This document shows, piece after piece, positions 34,819-42,761 of a stretch of DNA of 55,004 nt; within the stretch, counting starts at the first letter, position 1, and every line of letters begins with the position of its first letter. Source of the stretch: Lachnospiraceae bacterium (GTDB taxonomy: Bacteria; Bacillota; Clostridia; Lachnospirales; Lachnospiraceae); the NCBI GenBank assembly GCA_017634975.1, contig JAGBMJ010000057.1:1-55004 (forward strand), given 5' to 3'. The position numbers were made by a program, and so were the translations under genes. The notes below the pieces were generated by a model. That model was not told the origin of the DNA. It worked only from the letters and a program-made list of their open reading frames with translations, and ran no database searches.

Positions 34819-36303
34819 TTAGAAGATACGTCTGACTGCCAGGACGTCCTTGTAGCTGGCGTTGGAGATGATGATACCGGTCTTGGATGTACTTGCGTGT
34901 ACGATCTGGCCGTTGCCGATGTAGAGTGCAACGTGACCGGAGTAGCATACGATATCGCCCGGCTGTGCGTTTGCAAGTCCGCCTTCCACCTCTGCGCCGA
35001 CACTGCGGTCTGCTCTGGAGGAGTGCGGCAGGGATACGCCGTATGCCCCGTAAACACTCATTACAAAACCGGAGCAGTCGGTACCGTTGGTCAGACTGGA
35101 TCCGCCGTATACATACGGATTGCCGACAAACTGGCAGGCATACTTGGCTACATCTGCACCAAGACCGCTGCCGCTGATGGACGGTGCCGCATAGGTGTCG
35201 TTTCTGGTCGATCCGCCACCGTTATTGTTATTCGTATTACGATTGTTCGACTGTCTTGCCGCTGCGGTACGCTGTGCCATCGCACGCTCTGCAGCCGCTC
35301 TTGCCGCTTTACGCTCTTCTTCCTCTTTTGCCAGACGTGCCAGCTCTTCCGCTCTGGATTCCGCCTTTACAAATTCGGTGTGCAGATCCACATATTCCGC
35401 AGATACATAACCGTCACCGTCTTCGCAGGTGACCTTTACCCAGCCGTCCAGCTCTTCCAGTACCAAAAGGTCTTCTTCGATGGGAACCAGTGTCAGAACC
35501 GACGCATCCGTTCCCGGCTCGGTACGTACCTTCAAGGTCGTGGTATTTACAACTGCAAGTCTTGTACCGACCTTCTTTGCCAGCTCGATGGCATCTTCCC
35601 CGGTCACACAGTACTCGGCATTGACATAACCGGTAACATTTCCGGATGAGATCTTGTACCAGCCGTCTTCTTCCTCGATAAAGGTACCGACGGATTTGTC
35701 ATACAGCTTACCGACCACTTCACCGTCGGTGCTGGGAATGTCTCTTACGTTCACGGCGCCCGAACACTTCGCGATCACCAGATTTGCAAAATGCTCCGGA
35801 TCTCTCGCTTCCGCTTCTGCGATCGCTGCGGCTTCCTCATCTTTGATCTCACTGGATACCTGTGAACCGATCGCTACTGCCGCCGTGGAAACATCGGCCG
35901 CTTCACGGATATGTGCCGCTTCCAGCTCCTCTTCCGAGATCTCTTCGATCCCGACCGCAGCCCCTGCCGCAAAGCTGTCAAACTCGATCACTTCTTCACC
36001 GCCGGCCGTCGCCAGGATATCATCCAGAGTGCTGTCATCCCCGCCGAAAAGTTCCTCGGAAGAAACACTGCCGGATCCGCTCTCTGCTACACCCGGGCGA
36101 TCTGTGTTTTCTTCCTTTGTTTCTTCTACGTATATCTCCTCAACCGCAGTACCTTCTTCCAATGTAAGAGCAGCGCCGCTGGCCGGAAGGATCTCCGCCA
36201 TCGCCACGCCTGCCGCTTCGACACCTGTATTGTCCAAAAGGGAACCTGCAAGAAATACTGCTGTTGTGGAAAACAAGACCATAGCTGATCTTACTTTATG
36301 CAT
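34819..36303 (-). CDS. Secreted NlpC/P60 cell-wall endopeptidase with SH3 domains
   Basis: This 494-aa protein has a signal peptide (AMVLFSTTAVFLAGSLLDN), an acidic Ala/Glu-rich region (about 35-170), two bacterial SH3 domains (about 180-225: AVNVRDIPSTDGEVVGKLYDKSV; about 250-300: TLKVRTEPGTDASVLTLVPIEE), an Ala/Arg-rich helix, an Asn-rich linker, and a C-terminal NlpC/P60 domain (about 378-494). The catalytic residues are Cys410 (TDCSGFV), His457 (SGHVALYIG) and His469 (QIVHAST). It cleaves peptidoglycan stem peptides (gamma-D-Glu-diamino acid bond in the family). Two WalR-like boxes lie upstream. Confidence 0.92.
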   Translation of the reverse strand: MHKVRSAMVLFSTTAVFLAGSLLDNTGVEAAGVAMAEILPASGAALTLEEGTAVEEIYVEETKEENTDRPGVAESGSGSVSSEELFGGDDSTLDDILATAGGEEVIEFDSFAAGAAVGIEEISEEELEAAHIREAADVSTAAVAIGSQVSSEIKDEEAAAIAEAEARDPEHFANLVIAKCSGAVNVRDIPSTDGEVVGKLYDKSVGTFIEEEDGWYKISSGNVTGYVNAEYCVTGEDAIELAKKVGTRLAVVNTTTLKVRTEPGTDASVLTLVPIEEDLLVLEELDGWVKVTCEDGDGYVSAEYVDLHTEFVKAESRAEELARLAKEEEERKAARAAAERAMAQRTAAARQSNNRNTNNNNGGGSTRNDTYAAPSISGSGLGADVAKYACQFVGNPYVYGGSSLTNGTDCSGFVMSVYGAYGVSLPHSSRADRSVGAEVEGGLANAQPGDIVCYSGHVALYIGNGQIVHASTSKTGIIISNASYKDVLAVRRIF

Positions 36304-36370
36304 AAAACCTCCGAAATCGATAACCCCTGAAATACTTTACTTGCTATACTTCATCATATTATGTCAACTT

Positions 36371-36407
36371 GTTACATTTCAATTACAAATGTTACAAATT
36401 TGTTACG
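36371..36407 (-). promoter_or_regulatory. Two tandem WalR (YycF)-like boxes
   Basis: On the minus strand the hexamers CGTAAC-N5-TGTAAC (36402-36407, 36391-36396) and TGTAAT-N5-TGTAAC (36382-36387, 36371-36376) fit the WalR direct repeat TGTWAH-N5-TGTWAH (one mismatch in the first). WalRK controls peptidoglycan hydrolases in low-GC Firmicutes, and the gene downstream is one. Confidence 0.75.
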
Positions 36408-36477
36408 CTCTTGAAAAATATACCATTGAAGACTTCGATTGTCAAGTATAGGATTGTGACGATACTGTGAAATATCA

Positions 36478-36506
36478 TTGAATTGTATGATCAAATCTGC
36501 TATTAT
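36478..36506 (+). promoter_or_regulatory. Promoter of the SDR gene
   Basis: TTGAAT (36478-36483), 17-base spacer, TATTAT (36501-36506). The expected start of transcription falls at or next to the ATG at 36514. Confidence 0.65.
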
Positions 36507-36513
36507 TGCATCT

Positions 36514-37245
36514 ATGAATACTAAACATCAACCTATTGCAATCGTTACGGGAGCCTCCCGCGGGATCGGCGCCGCCATCGCAGGACAACTTGCCCGGGAT
36601 GGCTATGACCTGCTGCTCTGCTGCCACAGAAATACGGAACTGCTTGAAAAAACAGCCGTTTCGCTGCAGCGCGAGCATAAGGTATCCGTCACCACATTCT
36701 GCGGCGATCTGGGGGATCCCGCATTTGTTTCCGACATATTCCGCAGCATTTCCCGTCTGGATCTGCTGGTAAATAATGCCGGCATCTCCAAGGTGGGCCT
36801 TTTGCAGGATATGACCGATGCCGAGTGGCTGGAGCAGATGAATGCCAATGTGAACAGTGTCTTTTATCTCTGCCGTGCCGCGATCCCTCTTATGTTAAAG
36901 GAACATGCCGGCCGCATCATCAACCTCTCTTCGGTCTGGGGCAGTGTCGGCGCATCCATGGAGTGTGCCTATTCCGCGAGCAAGGGCAGCATCGATGCGC
37001 TCACACGCAGTCTGGCCAAAGAACTGGCGCCCAGCGGGATCGCCGTCAATGCTGTAGCTCCCGGTTTCATCGACACCGAGATGAACGCCCATCTGTCCGA
37101 GGAAGAAAAAGAGATGCTCTTCGCGGAGATCCCGGCCGGACGTGCCGGTACCCCCGAAGAAGTCGCATCTCTTGTATCCTTACTTGCCAAAGCGCCGCTC
37201 TATCTGACCGGTCAGATCCTCCGCATCGACGGCGGATGGATCTAA
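36514..37245 (+). CDS. Short-chain dehydrogenase/reductase, FabG-like
   Basis: This 243-aa SDR has the cofactor motif TGASRGIGAAIAG, the NNAGIS structural motif, and the catalytic Ser-Tyr-Lys (NLSSVWGS and AYSASKGS), followed by PGFIDTEMN and a C-terminal IDGGWI. It is an NAD(P)-dependent oxidoreductase closest in look to 3-oxoacyl-ACP reductase, but there are no fatty-acid genes nearby, so the substrate is open. The ATG has no ribosome binding site, and a promoter -10 ends 7 bases before it: a leaderless mRNA is likely. Its stop overlaps the stop of the convergent gene by 2 bases. Confidence 0.85.
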   Translation: MNTKHQPIAIVTGASRGIGAAIAGQLARDGYDLLLCCHRNTELLEKTAVSLQREHKVSVTTFCGDLGDPAFVSDIFRSISRLDLLVNNAGISKVGLLQDMTDAEWLEQMNANVNSVFYLCRAAIPLMLKEHAGRIINLSSVWGSVGASMECAYSASKGSIDALTRSLAKELAPSGIAVNAVAPGFIDTEMNAHLSEEEKEMLFAEIPAGRAGTPEEVASLVSLLAKAPLYLTGQILRIDGGWI

Positions 37246-40200
37246 TTCACATAGCCGAGCAGCTCCGCTTCATGCTCATTGACCATAAGCTTTCTCGTGC
37301 CGCCTTCCATAAGCAGTTTGCGTTCGGTCACGCCTGCCACGATCGGATCGCCGACGCGCATATTCACTTCCAGCCGGCAGTGGACCAGTTCCACGATCCC
37401 GGCCTTGTCCACGGTTCCCACAGCGATCGCCATGGAACCCTCCATCTGCATCACCAGTGCTGCCCGTTCCAGAGCAACGGATAATGCCCCTCCTCTGGCA
37501 GCCAGTCCGAAGATCTTCCGTCCGTTAAACCGCATATGCATACCGCTATCATGGATCCGTATGCTGCCGGAACTGTTTGCATAGGTTCCGATGCCGGCGA
37601 TACAGTTTCCGGCACCCAGGATATCTACACCACTGTCCCGGATCAGGATATCCTGCTTCCCCTGAAGCGCACCGATCATCGTTCCGTTGGAGATCCTGGC
37701 CTGGATCTTCAGATTGCATTTCAGGAGCCGGATACTTACATCGCCTTCAAAGCAGCCTACACCGATGCAATCCATGCCGGACACATTGATATCCAGTTTT
37801 CCGCACAAAACACTGATCCCTTCCAGACTGCGGCTCCGGCCGCCGCCGATCGCGATACAATGGTTTCCTTCCGGACGCAGGATCAGATTGCCGTTCATCG
37901 CACAGGTGATGGTGCCGAACGCACTGTTGTAACCGGCCCCGATACAATAGGCGTCGGACAGAGCCGGAACGATGGCAAGCGTTCCTTCCCCTTCGATCCG
38001 CAGAATGCTGTCTTCCGGCACGTGTATGCCGTTTCCGTCAAATTCGTTATGCCCCTCCACGACCAGTGTAAGGGATGCACCATGCCCGATCTCGATGCAT
38101 GGAAGGGAATCCATATCCCCGATATTTACATTTTTGATCGTCAGCCGGCATTCACAGCCGTCCTTGACCTTGATGCCGATCCCCGCCGTATAGTCCGGAT
38201 TGCCGTGCATCGTCAGCTCCGGCTGTGAGATCACGATACCGGTATAATGTTCCATCGCCAGCTGCATCAGGAACAGTTCCTTCTCACGGCTCACAATGTA
38301 GATCTTCTTCTTCAGCTCATGCCCGCCTTCCACATTGGCGCGTATGATCTCGTCCCGTACCGAAGATGCAATACTCCCTGTCAGCACAAAAGCCGGTTTC
38401 GCAGTGTAATATCCCTGTATCAGATCAATGCCCATCCGGATCACTGCCGAAAGCTCATACATGTTTTCCACACCCTCGGCCAGCGCCTGAAAGCCGTTGT
38501 CATGAGCAAACTCGATGATTGTCTTTACGAAATGCTGCTTCTTGGGATCCTCATGCACATTTTCGATCAGGGACCGGTCGATCTTTACATAGTTCGGAAG
38601 GCACTTGAGCAGGTTACTCATATTGGAATAGCCGTTGCCGAAGTCATCGACCGCCACCTCAAACCGGCCCTCCCCACTCCGCTTTCTCAGTACATCAAAA
38701 TTCCCGCCTTCAAACTCCGTCTCTTCCGTTACTTCCACCACAAGACGATCATAGAGATGCCCGTACTTCCGCCGCAGCATCATATAATCCGTCTCGTTCA
38801 GATAATGCCCGGGAATACTGTTGATAAAGATCTTGCGTGTCCCCAGTTCCGGGACAAGCTGATCCAGCTGTTTGAGCACATTACTGAAGGTCGCCAGTTC
38901 GACATCATACAGCCGGTTATCCATAGTCGCGTATTTCAGGATCGTAAGTGGTGACAGATTCGGTTCCTGCCGGGTACGCATCAGCGCCTCATACGCTACC
39001 ACTTCGCCGGTCTTGGCCGATACGATCGGCTGATACGCGTAGCGGAAATCGTTTTCATTTAAGAGTTTCAGTACAGCCTCGTGTTCTTCCGGCTTTTCCT
39101 CTTCCGGGTTCATCGCATGCATCGAGCGCCTGCTGCCGCGGCTTTCCTTTAAGGTACGCTTCTTGGCAAAAGACTCATCGAGAACCTCCTCCACACTGCT
39201 CTTCTCATCCGGATGCACGATCATCCCGCTGACATTAGCTTCCAGTGTATATTCCTTACCGGAGATGCGGTTATAGATCACCAGGCGGCCGTTCAGCATC
39301 CCGCAGAAGTTTTCCACCACATCTTCCCATTCGTTCTGCGGTACGGCGATGATAAACTCATCCGCACCGATCCGGCCGACACTTGCCCCTTCCGGAAGGC
39401 TGTCCTTAATGATCTGGGAAAGTGTCTGTATTGCAATATCCCCCTCTGCGTGACCGTATACATCATTGATATTGCCCAGGCGGTCCAGATCCACGCAGAT
39501 CGTTGCCAGATCCACCTTATCCAGACGGCAGTTTTCCAGCATATGTCCCAGATCGGACTTGAACCCTCTGCCATTCCGCAGACCGGTCAGCATATCCGTC
39601 TCCTGAAGTCTGCGCATATTTTCATTGATGTTAAACAGCTCGTTATTGGCATACATCAGCCGACGCTCGGCGATATAACGCCCGATCGTGGTATCCAGGA
39701 TCACGCTGCACAGCTCCAGTACGCAGGCATCGCCATCCATCGCTTCCGCCACATGCACCAGATAGCCGAAATAGGCCTCCCTGCAATGGATCGGGATCAG
39801 CGTGATCACCTTATGCTCGCTGAATACACGCTCGGCATCCGGAAACAGGCTGTCCAGAGTAAACGAAAACCAGGTCCGCGCATCCTCACGCGTATCCGCA
39901 AGCAGATAAAATTTTTCATACGGAAGAGGAACTCTGCCACCACCGGCATAGAGATCCTGCAGGAAAGAATCCCGCATACAGATAAACGTATTTTTCGGAA
40001 GCAGCTCTTCAACGACCTTGGAGATCTCTCCGACATCATTGCACTCAAGCAGCTTATCCGTAAACGAAAAGATATTGCCCGCCATGTTATGATAGCCATG
40101 CATCATTTCATACTGCCAGGCCTTTTCCACCTCGGGGTCATAATCCTTAAGCGGTTCCGCTTTCATTTCGGAATAGGGGATCCTGAGAGCCTGACATTTT

Positions 40201-40457
40201 TGCCGCAGACTGTTCAGAAAAACTGCGTCCATCGCCGGACTGGGCACAACGATCATCTCGTCCACCGGCACATTTCCAAGAAAGTACATGCACTCCGCAC
40301 CGCGGTCGGTTTCCTGGGAAAGGGCCCGCTTCGCCATGGCGATCGGGAGCAGCACCACATAGTCCCCCCGTGCGTGGATCTTACGGATCTCCCGATCCGT
40401 CTGTAAAAAACGATCCCTCTCAAATATACTTCCAACGCATAACGCAATACTCTTCAT
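37242..40457 (-). CDS. GGDEF-EAL protein with C-terminal beta-helix-like domain
   Basis: This 1071-aa protein has no signal peptide or membrane segment. Residues 1-265 are an unrecognised sensor region, with a GAF-like stretch (about 140-260). A GGDEF domain follows (about 285-440) with GADEF (364-368) in place of GGDEF. The EAL domain (about 460-705) keeps E490 in EAL, N546, E575, D604-D605, K625, E661 and Q681, so phosphodiesterase activity is plausible. Residues about 720-1065 are short repeated strands rich in Gly, Asn, Ile and Val (DCIGVGCFEGDVSI, NCIAGIGTYANSSGSIRI), as in a right-handed beta-helix. This C-terminal part is unusual for a cytoplasmic c-di-GMP protein. Confidence 0.82.
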   Translation of the reverse strand: MKSIALCVGSIFERDRFLQTDREIRKIHARGDYVVLLPIAMAKRALSQETDRGAECMYFLGNVPVDEMIVVPSPAMDAVFLNSLRQKCQALRIPYSEMKAEPLKDYDPEVEKAWQYEMMHGYHNMAGNIFSFTDKLLECNDVGEISKVVEELLPKNTFICMRDSFLQDLYAGGGRVPLPYEKFYLLADTREDARTWFSFTLDSLFPDAERVFSEHKVITLIPIHCREAYFGYLVHVAEAMDGDACVLELCSVILDTTIGRYIAERRLMYANNELFNINENMRRLQETDMLTGLRNGRGFKSDLGHMLENCRLDKVDLATICVDLDRLGNINDVYGHAEGDIAIQTLSQIIKDSLPEGASVGRIGADEFIIAVPQNEWEDVVENFCGMLNGRLVIYNRISGKEYTLEANVSGMIVHPDEKSSVEEVLDESFAKKRTLKESRGSRRSMHAMNPEEEKPEEHEAVLKLLNENDFRYAYQPIVSAKTGEVVAYEALMRTRQEPNLSPLTILKYATMDNRLYDVELATFSNVLKQLDQLVPELGTRKIFINSIPGHYLNETDYMMLRRKYGHLYDRLVVEVTEETEFEGGNFDVLRKRSGEGRFEVAVDDFGNGYSNMSNLLKCLPNYVKIDRSLIENVHEDPKKQHFVKTIIEFAHDNGFQALAEGVENMYELSAVIRMGIDLIQGYYTAKPAFVLTGSIASSVRDEIIRANVEGGHELKKKIYIVSREKELFLMQLAMEHYTGIVISQPELTMHGNPDYTAGIGIKVKDGCECRLTIKNVNIGDMDSLPCIEIGHGASLTLVVEGHNEFDGNGIHVPEDSILRIEGEGTLAIVPALSDAYCIGAGYNSAFGTITCAMNGNLILRPEGNHCIAIGGGRSRSLEGISVLCGKLDINVSGMDCIGVGCFEGDVSIRLLKCNLKIQARISNGTMIGALQGKQDILIRDSGVDILGAGNCIAGIGTYANSSGSIRIHDSGMHMRFNGRKIFGLAARGGALSVALERAALVMQMEGSMAIAVGTVDKAGIVELVHCRLEVNMRVGDPIVAGVTERKLLMEGGTRKLMVNEHEAELLGYVN

Positions 40458-40471
40458 GCCCCACCCCCAAA

Positions 40472-40488
40472 ATGTCTGTCACAGACAT
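40472..40488. promoter_or_regulatory. 17-bp palindrome in the leader of the EAL-beta-helix gene
   Basis: ATGTCTGT-C-ACAGACAT is a perfect inverted repeat 15 bases before the ATG, covering the region between the likely TATACT (-10) and the ribosome binding site. A half-site ACAGACAT recurs at 40527-40534. It may be an operator or an RNA hairpin limiting translation. Confidence 0.55.
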
Positions 40489-40535
40489 ATCACGATTAAG
40501 TATAGCATACCACGCTCCAAAATGCCACAGACATT

Positions 40536-41672
40536 TTATGCAGAAATCGGGTCATTCTTTATCTCTTTATCACCGCCCGGCAGACCGGCGATCATCAGAA
40601 GCCAGATCCCGTTCTTGTTAAAATACGGCAGGTAGGCTTCCGCCAGTGCATAAAAGGTAAAGGCCAGGACCAGCAGCATGCCCATCCGGTCTCTCTCCCG
40701 GTACAGTCTGCGGAATAGCCAGAAGAGGATCACCACATAGATGATCACAAAGAGGAGCCCCTCATGGAAAAACGCATTCACAAAACCGATCTCCGTCGCC
40801 TGCTCCACCTCACGATAGCCGAACAGCTTCACCGGCGTGGAAAGAAACGCTTCACGCGCATGAGCCAGCCGTCCGGTCGTCACGGTATTCATCACATCCC
40901 AGTAGGTATTCTCCGTCCCCATCGAATGTTCCGGATACGGAAAGATCCCCAGGGTATAGATCAAAAGAAGTTCCGCCGCCATCAGGATATTTCCGGCAAT
41001 GTAAAATATCTTTTCGGCTTTTTCATCCTTCCAAAAACGCAGAAACAATGCCGCCGCAAAGATCATCACAAAGGCCGCCAGCCCCATCTTGGATTCCACC
41101 AGGACGAACGGGACCGCTACGACCACCGCCACTGCGGCAAACATCCAGGCCTTCATCCGGCCGGCGTACAGATACAGCCCCATCACGAAGGCACGCATCC
41201 AGAAAAAGGAAAAACCATTCGGATGAAAGAACCCCAGGCTGATCCTTTTTTCGATCCCATGCCGGTACCAGTCCTCGGTCACCAGAGCGTTATGCAGCCC
41301 CAGTGCCGCCAATACGAAGGTCAGCAGGAGGATCCCCACAGTTCCGAAGAAAAAACAGGTCATCACCTTTTTCCGGTCCTGTCCCCGCCCGGCCAGCAGG
41401 ATCAATGCCAGCCGCAGGATCAGCGCCGAATGCTGGAAATGATAGCAGACCAGCCCATATACCCCCAGCAGCGCGCACAGCCACCAGTCCTTTTTCCAAT
41501 CCATCGAACACAGGATGGACGCCGAAAAACACAGCATCCCGGCGACGATGATCCACGGCTCGTGATAACCGCCAAATGCAAATCCGCTGGGTGATACCAG
41601 CAGCTCACAGCATAAGCCGATCCAGAATAACACCGTAGCCGCCTTTTCCCTGTAGGACATCAAATTCTGCAT
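40536..41672 (-). CDS. Wzy-like polysaccharide polymerase / O-antigen ligase-like protein
   Basis: This 378-aa protein has 10-11 membrane segments and one larger outside loop with SMGTENTYWDVMNTVTTGRLAHAREAF, an Arg-rich loop typical of Wzy polymerases (TGRxxxW/A type). The LGFFHPNGFSFFWMRAFVMGLYL segment also fits the O-antigen ligase/polymerase family. It probably polymerises or ligates a surface polysaccharide. The start is the ATG preceded by AAAGGGATCT; a TTG 11 codons upstream is less likely. No glycosyltransferases are adjacent. Confidence 0.75.
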   Translation of the reverse strand: MQNLMSYREKAATVLFWIGLCCELLVSPSGFAFGGYHEPWIIVAGMLCFSASILCSMDWKKDWWLCALLGVYGLVCYHFQHSALILRLALILLAGRGQDRKKVMTCFFFGTVGILLLTFVLAALGLHNALVTEDWYRHGIEKRISLGFFHPNGFSFFWMRAFVMGLYLYAGRMKAWMFAAVAVVVAVPFVLVESKMGLAAFVMIFAAALFLRFWKDEKAEKIFYIAGNILMAAELLLIYTLGIFPYPEHSMGTENTYWDVMNTVTTGRLAHAREAFLSTPVKLFGYREVEQATEIGFVNAFFHEGLLFVIIYVVILFWLFRRLYRERDRMGMLLVLAFTFYALAEAYLPYFNKNGIWLLMIAGLPGGDKEIKNDPISA

Positions 41673-41703
41673 AGATCCCTTTCCCGACTTTTTCCTGTCA
41701 GAC

Positions 41704-41735
41704 AAAAAGCCGGCAGGGGTACTACGATCCCTGCC
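41704..41735 (-). terminator. Terminator of the CAP-domain protein gene
   Basis: Minus-strand stem GGCAGGG / CCCTGCC with a 10-base loop, followed by GGCTTTTTG. It lies about 40 bases past the stop. Confidence 0.7.
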
Positions 41736-41775
41736 CGCTCACATTTTTTCTCAATTAACCGTCAAGCACCGATCC

Positions 41776-42645
41776 TCAGGAGTTCTGCCAGAGGAGTGCC
41801 ACCCAGTAGGTCGTACCGTTTGCGCTATAATAACCGACACCGATCTTGTAGAAATGCTCATTCATCAGATTGTTCCTGTTGCCGTTATCCTTCATCCAGT
41901 ATTCTACGATTGCCTGCGGTGTCGCCTGTCCCTGACCGAAGATCTCCGTCAGCTTCTGTGCATTTGCACCGTCTACCACGGTATAATACTTGCTGCCGTC
42001 CAGGCGTTCATGGGACATATAGGAAGCGATCTCTTTGACACGGATATCTGCCGCAGCTTCCAGCCCTTCGCTCCACTGCATCTTCTTGTCAATGCCTTCC
42101 TTCTTGCGTTCGCTGTTGATCAGATCGTATACATCGCGGATATACAGGTTCCTGACCGCAGTCTGCTGCTGGGTCTGCGCCTGTGTCTTCTGTTGCTGTG
42201 CAGCCTGCTTTTCTGCCTGAGACTGTGCCTGTACAAACTGACTCTCCGCTGCGACATTCGCAAAGCGTCCCTCTGCCTTGCCCCAGCATTCATAATGCCA
42301 CTCCAGGATACGCGCATCACTGCCGAACGTAGCCGCTACATCCGGATATCTTGACGCATAATAGGTTGCATCAAAAGCATTCGGGTCGATCGTCGCGATA
42401 ACATCCTGCGGCGCAACTGCTGCACGGCCTTCTTTACGGCCATAACGTACATAATGATCGTACAGTGCCATCGGATCCAGACCTACCGTGATCACCACGT
42501 CCGGATTCCTCTGTGCATAATAGTCCGGATCAAATACCGTACCATCCGGCATCGTCACCGGTGCCGCCTGGGCTTCCAGCGCCCCTCCAAAACCAAGACC
42601 GGCTGCGATACATGCTGCCGCAAAAACCAATTTCATCTTTGCCAT
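41776..42645 (-). CDS. Secreted CAP/SCP-domain protein with FDxxYYAxxNPDV repeats
   Basis: This 289-aa protein has a signal peptide (LVFAAACIAAGLGFGGALEAQA), two repeats (FDPDYYAQRNPDVVITVGLD..HYVRYGRKEGR and FDATYYASRYPDVAATFGSD..HYECWGKAEGR), a Gln/Ala-rich linker (about 145-180), and a C-terminal CAP (SCP-like, PR-1) domain (IRDVYDLINSERKKEG, SYMSHERLDGSKYY, HFYKIGVGYY, YWVALLWQNS). Function of bacterial CAP domains is mostly unknown. The start is the ATG with GGAGG 9 bases upstream. The repeats are shared with the protein at 26 kb. Confidence 0.88.
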   Translation of the reverse strand: MAKMKLVFAAACIAAGLGFGGALEAQAAPVTMPDGTVFDPDYYAQRNPDVVITVGLDPMALYDHYVRYGRKEGRAAVAPQDVIATIDPNAFDATYYASRYPDVAATFGSDARILEWHYECWGKAEGRFANVAAESQFVQAQSQAEKQAAQQQKTQAQTQQQTAVRNLYIRDVYDLINSERKKEGIDKKMQWSEGLEAAADIRVKEIASYMSHERLDGSKYYTVVDGANAQKLTEIFGQGQATPQAIVEYWMKDNGNRNNLMNEHFYKIGVGYYSANGTTYWVALLWQNS

Positions 42646-42685
42646 TAACCTCATCCTCCCTTCCGGTAAATAAAAGATACTATAC

Positions 42686-42714
42686 AGTATAAACGCATCT
42701 TCTGCCAAAAACAA
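42686..42714 (-). promoter_or_regulatory. Promoter of the CAP-domain protein gene
   Basis: TTGTTT (42709-42714), 17-base spacer, TATACT (42686-42691). Confidence 0.6.
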
Positions 42715-42761
42715 GCCTGTAATTTTTTGTTACGATTCACAGTCGAAGGGCCGGGAATCAA

